Shown here in pieces: positions 12,341 to 25,300 of a stretch of DNA of 64,000 bases (positions are counted from its first letter, which is position 1; every line of letters begins with the position of its first letter). The stretch is from positions 1 through 64,000 of the forward strand of contig JABWDB010000001.1 in the NCBI GenBank assembly GCA_019614645.1. Direction: 5' to 3'. Under the pieces are notes generated by a model. That model had not been told where the DNA came from. It did no database searches and saw nothing but the letters and a program-made list of their open reading frames with translations. Source of the DNA: Stratiolaelaps scimitus (lineage: Eukaryota > Arthropoda > Arachnida > Mesostigmata > Laelapidae). Position numbers and translations under genes: made by a program.

Positions 12341-13010
12341 GGTAATTCAGGCGAAATATTTACATTCGCCGTTTTTTTTTTGGCCCACCTTAATACGCTT
12401 TACCGCTCACAGACATCTATCTGTCGATCCGACTGCCGATGATCAGATCAAATGTTCGACACACTCATCACACGGGCTTCTTGCAGCAAGCTGTTGCTTT
12501 CGCGGGCTGCAGTGGCCTTCAGGGTATCGCTTACTGCGCTTCACCCCGGACACGCCCCATCACGAAGGCCAGATTGTGTCGAGAGATCTGTCCCTACACG
12601 GTCTCAATGGTAACAATGATGGTAGTGAGGGTGGAGGCAGTACGTGTGCTGCCAGCTTCGCCTTCGGTGGTGCTAATAGCAAGCTGTCATCCGCCCGGAT
12701 CTCTTTCTCTCGATCACAACGAGCAGCAGCAGCAGCAACAGCAGCACATCAGCAACAGGACCAGTAGCAGCAGTAACGGCATCAGCCAGTGTGGCGTCGG
12801 CTCCCAGCGGGCGTCCGCTCCGGGCGGATACAGAGAGCAGGGCGGGGGGGCGGGGGCAAGCTTCGTCTGACACCTCCGACACCGCACTTGGCGCGCGGCG
12901 CCCTTCGCGCACCCCCTGGGCCATAGTTATGGCTGGCCGTTGCTATTCCGCACTCCCAGTTGCGCTATTCCCTCCATCGCGATTTTACCCGAAGAGAAAA
13001 ACGAAGAAAC

Positions 13011-13030
13011 CTAGCTAGCTAGCTAGCTAG
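13011..13030. repeat. CTAG tetranucleotide repeat
   Basis: Five consecutive CTAG units. Each unit is palindromic, so the whole run is self-complementary. Related runs occur at 10336-10356, 14326-14352 and 38808-38822. Confidence 0.9.
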
Positions 13031-14101
13031 CCAGCCGGCTTTCTCTCCCCTCTACTAACCACATATCCATTGTGGCTGGCCCCCGCTTCGCCTGGCTACC
13101 CGACCGAACTCGCCCCACCCCTGATTCCAACCCTGATTTCCCCTACTCCGTATACGCTATATATTCCCACTGCCTTCTCGTCGTTTTTTTTTTTTCGCTT
13201 CGTCTGCCCTCGGTCGATCCACTCTCGCTGCGACCCTTAGCTGCCGACGATCGCGGAGACGATGTCGTTCTCATTTCTCTCTGCTTCGACTTACACCCCA
13301 TTCTTCTTCATCGCTTCCATAACGGTTCCGTCGTGCCTCTCTTCTTTCGATTTCCGTGTCGTCGTCGTTATGGCCGTTGCTAGCTGGCTGGCTGGTTGGC
13401 GCGGTATTCTTCTCACCCCCCCCCATCCAGACACCCCCAACCTCCGCCTCCCCCTTGGTTCTTTTGCTTGACACCGCCCTCCGAATCCCCTTCTATCACT
13501 GCTGGGTTACCCTGATCGGGGTCGACATCTGATTAGACCGCCGACCGAGACCAGCCAATGGCTTTATGGGGCCCGTTCGTTCGAACAGCCAGCCAGTCAG
13601 TCAGTGGTTCGCTGTTCCTCACTGAAAGCGGTGACTCCGCGAAACCTCTGTGGGTAGCGTTGCCGCCACCGCCGACATCTTGCCACTCAAGCGACCACCC
13701 CCTCAGCCGCCCGGCCTCATCATCATCAGCAGTCGCAGGTCTATCGCCTACATTTCGTCAGCCACCTAAAGAAACGCTCCTAACGAGATCGCGACCGAAC
13801 GATGGCGCTTCGCCTTGATTCCCCGCTGACGACCGAACACGGCTGGAATAGTTCGACCAGCGACTAGAATGGTTCGTCATTCTCCGAGTAGTCGCAGATG
13901 TCGTCACCGTCGTTGCCGGTGTCACCGTCGCGCTGCCCGCTCTCCCACGGCCTCTCTTCCTCTGTTCGATGTTTCGAACTCTGACTTTTTTCTTTGCTAG
14001 CTCTTACTTGGCACCTCACGGCGGCCGAGCCGTAACGGCCTTATGCCCGCACTCATGAGTGTGCCAACCTCCTCTGGATCCCCTACTCTGTCGTCGTCAG
14101 G

Positions 14102-14115
14102 CCCCCCCCCCCCCC
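14102..14115. repeat. Poly-C run
   Basis: Homopolymer of about 14 C. Similar runs occur at 19474-19486, 22303-22317 and, as G, at 20140-20151 and 23844-23853. Confidence 0.8.
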
Positions 14116-14325
14116 ACTCTACCCGTTCTTGATCTGTTGGTCGACGCCTCTTCCCTGCAAGGCAGCCACAGCGACATTGCTTCCCCCAAGAAGAGACCAG
14201 TGAATGGGGCTTTCATGGAAGAGGAGTAGAGCGGGGGGACGTGGAGGAGGAGCAAGCGCTAACCGGCTTTCAGACCAATGGACTTGTTGGCGAATTGGCG
14301 ACGAGCCTTTTCGCGCCACCTGAGA

Positions 14326-14352
14326 GCTAGTTAGCTAGCTAGCTAGCTAGCA
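14326..14352. repeat. CTAG/GCTA tetranucleotide repeat
   Basis: About six units with one interruption (GTTAGC). Self-complementary like the run at 13011. Confidence 0.88.
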
Positions 14353-15999
14353 GAAAAGTCTCGAAAAGACGGTTCTGTGTCAACTAAGGATCTGGCCGGT
14401 TGCTAGGTAGATGGGTTCATCCGTCCGTCTGTCTGTCGACCAGCCGCGGTTGACTCGGCGAGTGGCGAATGAGGGAGGTGGATGGCGAAGATGTGCGGCC
14501 AAGGCACACCGTACCTTTTCTAGTTCTAGCGGCCGAGCGCGGACGGAAATCCCTGACATCGCCTCTATTGGCAATATCGGCTAGCAGCCCGTGTCGAAAC
14601 TGTCGGCTCGACCTGCGCCCGCACCAGCGCACTCCCTACCAAGCCCACTGGCTTAACTAACTGTAACGGCGCATATGATGAAACGGAGAGAACGGGATAG
14701 AATTTGGGCGGATGGCCATGTTTGATGTATACGTTGCCGATAACAATCTGATTAGATTTATAGGAACACGAAGAACAGCGTATTGCAGTGAAAGATCCAA
14801 CGCAGGAAAGATCGGCCTACGTAAGTGCCTTACGTATATAATAGGGTGGTGACGTGACCAGCAGCAACTAACCCGTTGTCACCAAGCAGGCCCGTACAGG
14901 AAACCGTATTACAGGTCGAACAAGTACACATAAAGATCAGACGAGGAGGCCGGTTAGTAGGTGGGTGGGTGGGCGGTCGGTCGAGCTGGCAGTCAGCCTT
15001 TGAGGTTGTCGTCTTTGGACTGAATTTCTCTTGATGAGTCCAACTCACGCTTGACTTCTAATGTAGCCAAGTGTAGTGGAAAGCTTCGCTAGCTCAGGGT
15101 AGGAACGCAACGAAGAGAGGTAGTAACGGTTAATCGGCGGCTGTCCGTCCGTCTGCCTGGCTACTGACTGAGGTAGCTAATTGCTCAGTTGAAGGACAGT
15201 ACAATGGGGAGTAACCCCCGTGGTCGGTCCCATCCACGCCCTCGATGGAAGCATGGATAAGGGGCGGATGTCGCGGGAAAGGGGTCAACAGGGAGAGGGT
15301 AAACCTGACCCTGCTACCTGCCACCGCTGACAATGGCAGGCAGGCTGACTGGATGGCCGGCGGGCGCTTGATGGCCTCGCCACTAACAGAAACCCTCAGG
15401 GAGGGGGTGTCATGTGGGCTCAGGGGCGGTAAGACTGTGGCCCTGCCCGCTGCCGCCTGTCCGAGAGGGTTGCTCGTTCTGGCGGAGCTCCTTCCGTAAG
15501 TCCGTCCGTCCGTCCCCTTGCCTATCTACTCTCCCGAGAGAGATAACCCTTCGGCACGTTCTTCTTCGTTGTCGACAGGTCGTTTTCCGCTTTTCTTTAA
15601 AGTGTCTTCTACTGAAGGTGCCGCCTAACCAACCAGGGGCTGGCCAACCTCGCCCTGTACGACGAGCAGATTCAACGCAATGGTCCTGAAAGAAACTCCA
15701 TCATTTTGGGCGCGACTCCCCAAATCTAGCGCGACTCCGTTATATACATTGACAAAGTCACACACATTCTCACCTTTTACCTCTCTCGTTTTCCCTATCG
15801 ACACCGCGAACAGGCTGATGGCACTGCCACCGACCGAGCATACATACCCACTCACTGCCGCAGTGGCCCATTGGACATCTTCCGCGATGTGCTATGCCAA
15901 CGCATGCGGGCCACTCAGGTGACTTAGGCTCATCGCTTTTCGCCGCCTTTTTCACACATTTTAATCTTGTCCTGATTTATACAATACCTTTACGAAAGG

Positions 16000-17743
16000 C
16001 CGCGCACACATGCGCCGTAAGTAGTTGATTCTATTCCCTGATGTACTATCTCGAGAGGCAGAGGGCCTCGTCCGGGCTCGTGTCAAGGTATCGTGTCACT
16101 ACTAACAATACGACTACTAATAACATTAATAATGAGTTCTTTAAAAACAGTGAATAAAATCCCAATGAGAAAGGAATATAGGTGATCTTTTCTGCCAGCT
16201 TAATCCTTAATCTTGGCGAGCCCGTCGGGAGCCCGCCTGCTAGCGGCTCTTCTTCATAAAGCTGAATGTGTAGAGGGCTGACTGGTTGACTCACTTGGTT
16301 GGAGCCAGGCGACGCTTCAGTATGCAGAAGTGATCCTTCTCTTGGCTGTCGGTCCGCTTCGCAATATGCGAACAATGCCGCCATAATCCGGATATTGGGC
16401 GATCAGCCGTTGTTGCTTGGCCGCCTGGGAGGCTCTCTTCTCGAGGGGGGGACGAGGTACCGCCAACTCATCCAGGAGCTGCCGCCAAGGATGAGAGCGA
16501 AAGTAAAAGCGTACTAGTAGTGGTGGCGGTAGCAGTAAGACGACGTCAGAGTGACCAGTCACTATCCTGAGAGGCTCAGGACTACAAGGGTTCGAGTAGC
16601 CCAGGCTAAGAACATCAGCCTGTGTGCGCCGTTGACAGACACAGGGCCGATCGCTTGCTTGTCCAAACGCCCGCCTTGCCGACCGACGGCCCGCCCGCCT
16701 GCGTGCCTGCACTTGCAGCTATCCCCCTGCGCTAAACCTAACTTCATCCTGTGCTTTCTCCGTTCAAGCTGGCTTATCCATGTTCTTGCTAACTTACTGG
16801 ACTACCGACGGTTCGGGTCTAGTCCACAATACATAGGAGACACGCAAATATCAACAGGGAGATACATGTCTGTGCACAGAATAGATAGAATATGGAAAAT
16901 CACCACTGCGGAGAGAAAACGCGCAGCGGCACATAGATGCAAAGCTGTATAGCTACAGCGCAGTGGATGATGGACCTCGAGGTAGGGCCGGCATGCGAGG
17001 ATCCCGTGCGGATCACCCCCATCTACCCTAAAACCTCCGAGCTGAGTAGGTGGCTGATCTACAATGATTCCGTGTACGTTCATCGTGCACGCACAAGCCG
17101 TTCACCATCCCTTACTTCAGCAAGTGTAAAAGATGGACCAAGCGCGCATAGGTACAAACATTCAATTTCTATCATCGCAACTCATGAAACCATATATACA
17201 TATGTATACCCGAGGGTCTGGTCCAACTCACTCAACCTTCCTTCCCAGCATGTGCACATGCCCACTGCTCGATCATCTCGAAGTGATAGTTAGCCACACA
17301 CATCGACGCCGGCGATGGCGGTGAATAGATTACGCTCTACGATCGGTCGGATGACCGTCAGCAGATGAGATATGAGGCGGAGGGCAGGGGTCCGGGGTTG
17401 GTGAAGCTGAAGGGCGCCAGAAAGGAGCGGCTGCTGCCCCTGCTGGGGAGTAGCAACGGCACCAGCAGCAGCAGCTGCTTCTTCTCCTTCTGTCAATCGG
17501 GTGAAATGTCAACCTCCGCGGCGGGATGATTAACAACAGATCAGAAGGGATAAAGTGGTAGACGAATTGTGGCTTCCGGCTTGCGCGTGGCTTTCGTTAA
17601 TGTATTCAGCCTAGGTATCCAATAATCGGCTTGAGTATGAATAGCTCTATAGCGTTCATTTGATGTTTCAAAGGCCCCGTATAGTGAGTGAGGAGCGAGC
17701 TCTAAGAAAGACCTCGACCCCTGGCGGAACGACGAGGAGGGTC
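16000..17743. other. No recognisable gene
   Basis: Mixed composition. Overlapping frames at 16317-16952 and 16937-17293 (up to 133 codons) have no recognisable domain and overlap each other on opposite strands. Confidence 0.4.
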
Positions 17744-17759
17744 TGTGTGTGTGTGTGTG
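17744..17759. repeat. TG dinucleotide repeat
   Basis: Eight uninterrupted TG units. Confidence 0.85.
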
Positions 17760-18152
17760 CCTGGTTTTTCAACACAGCTTCAGTTCGAATTCGTGCCGTA
17801 CAGCCGCAAGCAACCTGATTTGTGATGGCGACCTATGTAAAAGAAGAGAATATACCCATCAGGGGACTGGAAATCTTTAAGCGTAAATCAAGGTGAACGC
17901 ATTGTGAAATATTGAAAAACAACATTTGCTGTCTAAGTTGATTTTGGCTTACATTAAATATCAATAATTTCTCTTACTGTGGGAGCGAGTGACCACGGGG
18001 TGAGTCTGTTTGTTCATTGTTGTTGTTGTTGTTGTTATTGTCACTACAACCTTCAACAACAATAAGTTGTCACTTCAGAGAGTTAGCCATATTGCAATTG
18101 AATTGCGCTATATTTCAGGAAATCTGTATATCCAATACGGTTCCCAGCCACA

Positions 18153-18172
18153 TCTATCTATCTATCTATCTA

Positions 18173-18216
<44 letters not shown>
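18153..18216. repeat. Compound CTAT / TA microsatellite
   Basis: About six CTAT units pass into more than twenty TA units. The longest AT microsatellite in the window, in an AT-rich block. Flanking frames encoding YIYI runs are artefacts of it. Confidence 0.95.
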
Positions 18217-18222
<6 letters not shown>

Positions 18223-21200
18223 CGAAAGACTGATATATAATAATATTCGTAAGAATTAACTATTGTTATTATTATTAATACTACTACATTTCTTGCTGAA
18301 TAAATAATCATACCAATAATAAAAATGGATAACAATTGTAATCGTCATCATTATTATCATTATTATTATTATCGTGAATGACATTTTTGGGGAGAATTTT
18401 CAATAAACGCACATAGTGAAATTGCATTAGCAATATGCGAAATTATATTCCTCCCCCGTGGGTTGAATAGAAATCGTTTTTGTTCGATTTTATTTTACAC
18501 TCCTAATAAACAACAGCGAGCCAAGAGCTAACAAACCGTTGTTAGCTGCCCGATCGAGTGTCTACTGTTAGCGATCCCTGTGTTTATTGCCTCATAGTAA
18601 CTCATGGTCGTTCCTCTATGGGAGAAGCCCCTCTGCTTAGTCTGAGGTCAACCACACTCACATTGGCAATCGATCAACCAACTGACAATGTCACCACCTT
18701 CTGAGGTTCTGAAATGCCACTTTGAAAATCGACATACGTAAATTCAATTTTGATCGAAGTATCAAGAAGCCACAAGTCAATGTTTGCACCCCGACATCGA
18801 GGAAGTATTGAACTTTCTCGCTGGTACTATCGATCTAAACCCTTTGAACGACCTTCGTGAGAGCTATTTAGACTCAGGTTTGCACTCCCTGCAACGAGTG
18901 ATACCTTAGTGTAACCTTGAGGTTTATAAAGGATAATGCCTCAGGTTTTGCTTTAATCTCGCAACGCTTCAACGAATGGTCATCGCCCTGCGACATCCCG
19001 TTCACTATTTATAGCGACAACAAGGGGATTTTTTTGGAGTAGCGTTTCTCTACACCACAGAACTAGTAGCATTGTCAACTTCGTCGAACGAAATTGCACA
19101 GCAATTAGTTTAGGTAAAATTAGTCGAGGTTGTAGTAAGATCGTCTAAGCAATGAGTTCAGGTTGTACGAAACATGCATGCCTCTAGTACTGATCACGGC
19201 TACCGCCTACGACAACGGTTTATCCTGTATTATTGCGACCGTGCTGAGACGGAAGAAGTCCGCACCACCTGCCTCGATCGTGCAGACTCGTCCCATCGTT
19301 GCCGCGTCGGTGTTTCGTGCTAAGCGGAGCGCAGGCAGTGGCCCGAGTTGGTTATAATTAAATGAGAAGTGTCTAATTTAAATCGGATACTAAATCGGGC
19401 TAGCCTTTGTGGGTCCCGTGGCAGACACCCTGGACCAACGAGCCCAACCCCGAGGAACAAGGAGCCGCTTGCCACCCCCCCCCCCCTGTGGAAATAATCC
19501 GATTCGTCTCCCAGCTGCGAGCAGCACTGTTTCAGACCTTTTTCAAGACGCTGGCTGCTTCACTCTGACCAGCCAACGAGGGCAACGACTAAGAGGTGGA
19601 GGCGCGCTGCCTCGGGCAGGGCGCGGACTCGTTTCAGCGGTGGCCAAACAATGTATACGAGCTTGCAACACAAGCGGATGCCGCATTCGGTTATACATAC
19701 GAAATATGTGTATTTACTGCGTGTCGTTAATACATACAGTGATTAGTAACGCAGGCGATACTGTGATATTTTCGGAAACGCGTAACGCTACAAATGATGC
19801 TACTGACAGCTATTGTGCACGTGCACGTGCAGTCGTCAGAAATGCAAGATCTGGTTACCTCGCCGATCTTAACGGCGCCACTCCAGTGTGAAAGGTGTTT
19901 CATTTGCTTGGGAACATTAGTACAAGCATTACGGGACCGGCTCGCTCACAACGGGACTGTCCATGTAGGTTCAAATGATTAGGATCGCGTGAATAGCGCA
20001 GGCTTCGTGCACAGGTCAACAGGACAGTTATGGGACATTCACACTATCCAATATGCAATTGAACAAGCATTTCTCGCACACGCAAAGTACGACGAAAGCA
20101 CTGGATATTTGAACAAGACCGTTGCTCTTTCTGTGGAGCGGGGGGGGGGGGTCTTCAGACAGACTGACATGCGTACATGCGTGAGGTTAAGACCGATTTA
20201 TGGCCAACCATTTTTCTCATATTGTAGATTACTAGATTTTTTTGAATGCAACACAAATTCCAAGTTTTTCTTCGTCAGAAAAAAAATCATGTATGCTTGA
20301 ATGCTGTAGGTTGACCCCGATCTGTACTGACCTGTGTTGAACATAGATGAATTTTGTTGATCACCTCAGAGTATGCCAGCTGGTGATATCGATTTGTAAA
20401 CGTTTCTTCACGAAATTACCTGATAAGGTTCAACAACAGGTCCATCGTTGAGTTTGTTGGATGCCATTATGCCGTGGCCAGATGTTGCATAATCGAATTA
20501 TTTCGAAAACAAAAACACCGCCGACAGGAGTTCCCAGCTGAGTAGCCGACTAGCGGAACCTCGATGAAGATTTCGATTGTGTCCATTGGAGAAGTCACTC
20601 GACGATGCCACCCTATTCGGCCTCATCGTTTTGTCTGCGTTGTTAAATTTGGTGAGAAAGATCCCCTTGATTATCGTAACCATCAAACGTTATAATGCTC
20701 TGGATTATCTTCGCTGTACTTGGAAATACACAAACGTCACCAACTGGCGTGAGGGTCGCGATTCGCCAAGGACACAGATGACGCTTAATTCGTTCGGTGT
20801 GGGTCCATGTGCACCCGTCAAAGTTACACGAAATCACGCTGACCTTCAATGACCTTGAGGTGGCCATTGAATGAGGAGCTGAAGGTCGAAAGTGAGTTGT
20901 CGTAGTAGCGCACAAAATGCGTGACAATATCAAGACAAACCACAATGACGTGTACGCTTCGAAAGTACGCCGTACGTAAGGCATGCATCATAGGTCGATT
21001 GGAGATTGCGGCATACATTAGGTTGAATATAGAACTCGAAATGATTAGCTATCATTACGTTCACAAGCGCTTGTATGGGATGCCAACATTTAGAACGAGC
21101 ATTCGTTACCTTCAGGCCCTGCTGCGAGGCTTTGTTGCACCGCACAGTGTGCCATTATAACGCGTGCCGTCGAACCACGGCCGTCTGAGCCTAACCGTAC

Positions 21201-22300
21201 AGACAGCAGACATTGCCCTCATTGTCTGGATCATCGCGAAGATGCCATGATCATCAGCCTCATCATCAGTACAATCATTTCGATCATCGTCAAGAGCTTG
21301 GCCGTCTTGAAGTCGTAGCTACGAGTCCTTCAGAAACATGAACGAGGGGGAGACGATCGATGGCGTATATTCCGCTTATGATAAACTGCAGCTCGCGTGG
21401 TGGATGATTGTCATCGACTCAAGTTGAGTGAATTTTCAGCTCGATTCAAAGATGCGTTTAGATACGCTTGCTTGTCCCAGTCTGTTCTGTAGACGGCGAG
21501 TTTCGAGTGGCAATCATGCGAAGTTCGTATCTCGGACAGAAACAGACACGCGTACATATCTGCACAGGGACTGATGCATCATCAGCGAATATTGATTACG
21601 GGAAGTGATGTAAAAAGTTCTCGGTAACGGTACAAACGTACGCTACGATGTGAATTGATTACAATTTGAACAACCCGCACGAATCCTCTCTAAGGGTGGC
21701 TGGGTTTGTTTCAGATATGAGACGACACAAACGCAGTTTTCTAATCAAATGATTCCTCTAGGCATTAGCCTACATCTGCCATTTTAAGCCACAGCTATAT
21801 ATATATATATATATATATATATACGGCATTTAGTGCAGTACAGGTTTCCAAGCCACCAGCTAACACATATTGTTCGATTCTACGGTACTGGTAGCTGCTA
21901 TTGGAATACTATCACTGTCAGGTAGTTTAATACCCGTCCCAGGCTGCTGCCTCTCTCTTTGTAAACCAGCCATTGTGAGAGAAACGAGTCGCGAGCCTTG
22001 GGTCAAATTGAATCGAGACGGGTCGAAGGCACCACTGGGGATATCCACCACCCCGCTATCCCAGGCAGGCCATTCGCAGATCGGCACGGCCGTCAAGTCT
22101 TGCCGTGAAACGCTAGCTGCCTGTCTATACGATCATATTATACGACACGGAGAGGGAGGGACAGACCGGATAGGCGAAGACGCCCTTGGACAGAGGCAGG
22201 CGAATGGGCCTGTGGGGTTCCGACGGTAGGGTCACGGTCGTGTGGCCGTGACCGACCACGGGACACACCCTAGTTGTCCTGCGCGGGTCGTCTTATGGTC
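18217..22300. other. No confident gene; AT-rich with possible retroelement debris
   Basis: Around 18920-19045 a short plus-strand frame reads like part of a retroelement RNase H (see findings), too weak to call. C and G homopolymers lie at 19474-19486 and 20140-20151, and a TA run at about 21797-21826. Frames at 20498-21160 on both strands are not assignable. Confidence 0.35.
22230..22253. repeat. Inverted repeat, 8-bp stem and 8-nt loop
   Basis: GGTCACGG (22230-22237) pairs perfectly with CCGTGACC (22246-22253), just upstream of the 15-C run. GC-rich hairpin of unknown role. Confidence 0.6.
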
Positions 22301-22302
22301 CT

Positions 22303-22317
22303 CCCCCCCCCCCCCCC
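22303..22317. repeat. Poly-C run of 15
   Basis: Longest homopolymer C tract in the window. Confidence 0.85.
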
Positions 22318-25300
22318 GCCACGATCGGAGCTTGCATTGGAAAGGCGCAGCCAAGAATGACCACCCGAACTCTGCACAAACTCTGGTGGCTCCAGTCCGG
22401 CCCGAACTTGTGTACCTCTATAGTGCTAGTGATGTATTGCGATAATGTCTATGTATAATACCATACACAAATAACTAACTAACAGAAAGACCCGTGCTTG
22501 TTGTTGAGTAACCCTTACTTTAACGCTGAACACTGAAGTCAACGGACAGCGGAGACGGCACCATCCTTAGTATTCTCCCTCTGCCTTTAGTTCTAGACAG
22601 CCGTCTCATTGTCCCGCGGCTGGGCAGCAAGCCGGCCCTGCCACACTTGCGATCCCGAACGCTGAGCTCACTGAGCAGGCGCTAACAGCAGCTAGCTGAC
22701 GATATTATAATAGATGATGGGAAATAATGGGGTCACAAACTAAGCTCTGCTCCGGATTAAATTCGGCGCAAACGATTGATAAGGCAACGGCGGTGCTCCT
22801 GGAACGGGGAATAAATGGGGAGCCGGGGGCTGGCGGAAGCAGAGGGGAGAGCCCAGCGGTGACAATAGGTGGCGTGGCGCATGTGTGAAACGGTCGAAGA
22901 TGAGAAAGGGAGAAACAGACAGTAGTGGCTGTGAGCCTGCTGGTGGGCTCGTCTTCTCGACCGCCAGCCGCCGCGGGTTTCATAAAGCCGGCTGCTGCGC
23001 CAGCCGCGCGACGACGTCTTTAGGGCGCTCTTTGTAAGGCACTGTCGTCCCGTTCATGCTCAGGGTCTCAGCCAGGGCTCAAGCCCCCATTCGCGTTCAC
23101 TCGCTGCCATTGTGCGTGGTTCCGCTTGACATAGTCACCTTGACTGCCTCGACCAAGAAGACTGAAAATTCATACATATTTCAGGTCCTATGTGTGTAAT
23201 CGTTCTACCATGCCACGTACCATTATTATTTGGCTTGTACGATATTTCGCCTGTCCTTCTCGAGAGCGCCCTTCACCCTGAGAACCGAAGCTTCCAGGTA
23301 GCATCTTGTATGCCTATTATACGTATATACATGCTACTGGCGTATATATATATATATATATACGCGTATTCTCCAACAGAACCTCCCTTCCAGGTACCTC
23401 CCGAGTAGGGCATTACCTAGCCTCAGTGATCGGACGAGAATCCGGCTTATTCAACGTGGTATGGCCGTTGGCCTTCAGTAGTATCTGCCTCCTCTCAAGT
23501 GCGCCCTCTATCCCCTTTAAGTATTTTAGCTTGTATCGCGGTGATGGATGAAAAGCTATTGCTATCAGCGCGCCCAAAAGCTATCACCCCTCCCGCACCG
23601 AACGTCTCTCTTCTTCGAATCGAGTTCTTTGGAAATAAGGAAAACGAGAGAGGATTTGGAAAAGATTGGAAGTTGCTTCGGTCGTTCAGCCTGCCTGCCT
23701 GCCTGCCTGACCGCCCACCCGCCCGCAGACTGGGAGAAAGCCGAGTGGCTAGAGCGCAATGAGAGGCGAGCTACAGCGGAAGAACAATCTGCGACTTCCT
23801 TTTGTCGCTAGGAGCGAGCGCAGAACAGCTACTGCACCACACTGAGGGGGGGGGGGCGCTCGCCTGTAGAAATAGTAGCAGTCCTTGGTAGGCCAGCTCG
23901 CACTGCTTGTGGAAAAAGACGAAGAAGAGGACGAGGAAAACGAGGGTCTGTTTGAGAAGGGACGAACGTCCCACCGCAGTTGGCGATATCGGATTTCTTT
24001 GTCCTAACCGCTTCGCCCCTGTCAACCTCTACTGGTTCTACGCCGGCTTGCGTTGTCGTCGTCGTCGTCGTCGAACGGTGAGTGAACTCTCACCAATGGC
24101 GGCGCAGCCTCCCCAAGCCAGAAAATATAAGCGGTTGTATATAGCTTGCCACACCCCATTTCCAGCTGGCTTCGGCTCCAGCCGGCCGGGCGACTGCCTG
24201 CCTGACTGCTGCTGCCGCCGCTGCTGCCGCCGACGAGCGACGTAGACGTGTTTTCCGACCAACAAGCAAGTGGCCTTTGCTTCAAGTGGTCCTACTTTGG
24301 CCTGGCGTTGTCGTTCTTCTCGTCGTTGTCGACGTCGTCCCCCGAGCTCAGCTATGTGCGCGACAATTTCAGACAATTCTTCCGTTCTTCTTCGCGTTGG
24401 CTCCCTCAACCCAACGGCCTGCCGTGATCCGTCCACTCTTCGAAGCCCTCGAAGGCTGGAACCCCCCATCGCTGGCAGCGGCGTGAGGCTCATTTTTCTA
24501 CCCCGCCGCACCCTTCATCATGCTCACCCCTCGCCTCGCGAACCCTTGTACAAGGGACGAGCCATATACCTTGCAAAGTTTCCTAAGTGACGTAATCGAT
24601 ACGGGCGCAACGATGACAGCGGGAACGGCGTCGTCGGCGGCGACTACCAGAGTACTTCGGCTGCCGAACCCCGCAAGGACTTCGCTCTGCTCATACCTCT
24701 CGGCGTCAACCACTTCTTCAGCATTTCCCTCAGCTCGTCAAGCGAAGCGCCTCTGTTTGTTCCGCTGCCTGTCGAAGGTGCGGTCTCTTCAAACCGGAAG
24801 CCGTAAAGGTTTCCATTGGCCTACGTTTTCAGAAATCCAGCCGGCAAGCTTCGACCATCCAGGTGGAGGGGTCTACCACAGCTGTTGAGCTGCTGTTGTG
24901 CGCCGCTCGTCTTAGTATGTGGGTTTCTCGATGTCGGCGTTTCTGATGGCCGATGGATTGCTGCGTCGGAGCGTTCTCACTAAAAACCGCCCAACTCCTC
25001 TATATTGAGCGTATACGGGTAGACCTATCTGTCTGCAATGGCCCACAGGGGCTCAGCTCTTATTGACCAACGTCAAGAAGCTATGGCGTTTCATTTCCCT
25101 TCATTGCTGCGCTCCTCTCAATATCTACCCAGTCCTGCCAGCTGCTGCTCGTTCGTTGTATTCTACTTTGGAGCGAGTTGTCGTTCGCTCTCACTGGACC
25201 ATAGAGTTAGCGGGCACGGCTATCCAACTCGCTTCGCTGTATCGTGTTACAACTAAAAAGTATTTTGCTTTTAGCATGAAGCGGCTGAATATTGGGTTGC

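Larger units (their letters stand above)
12340..16000. other. GC-rich block with CTAG, CGNN and poly-C repeats, no recognisable gene
   Basis: Holds CAG patches (12722-12775), two long self-complementary CTAG runs, a poly-C run (14102-14115), and CCGT/CTGT tetranucleotide runs near 14406-14435 and 15491-15512. Open frames up to about 143 codons are repeat-driven. Confidence 0.45.

Noticed and set aside
20498..21160. Overlapping frames of 62-113 codons on both strands
   Set aside because: Similarity to a retroelement was considered, but no motif could be aligned in order.
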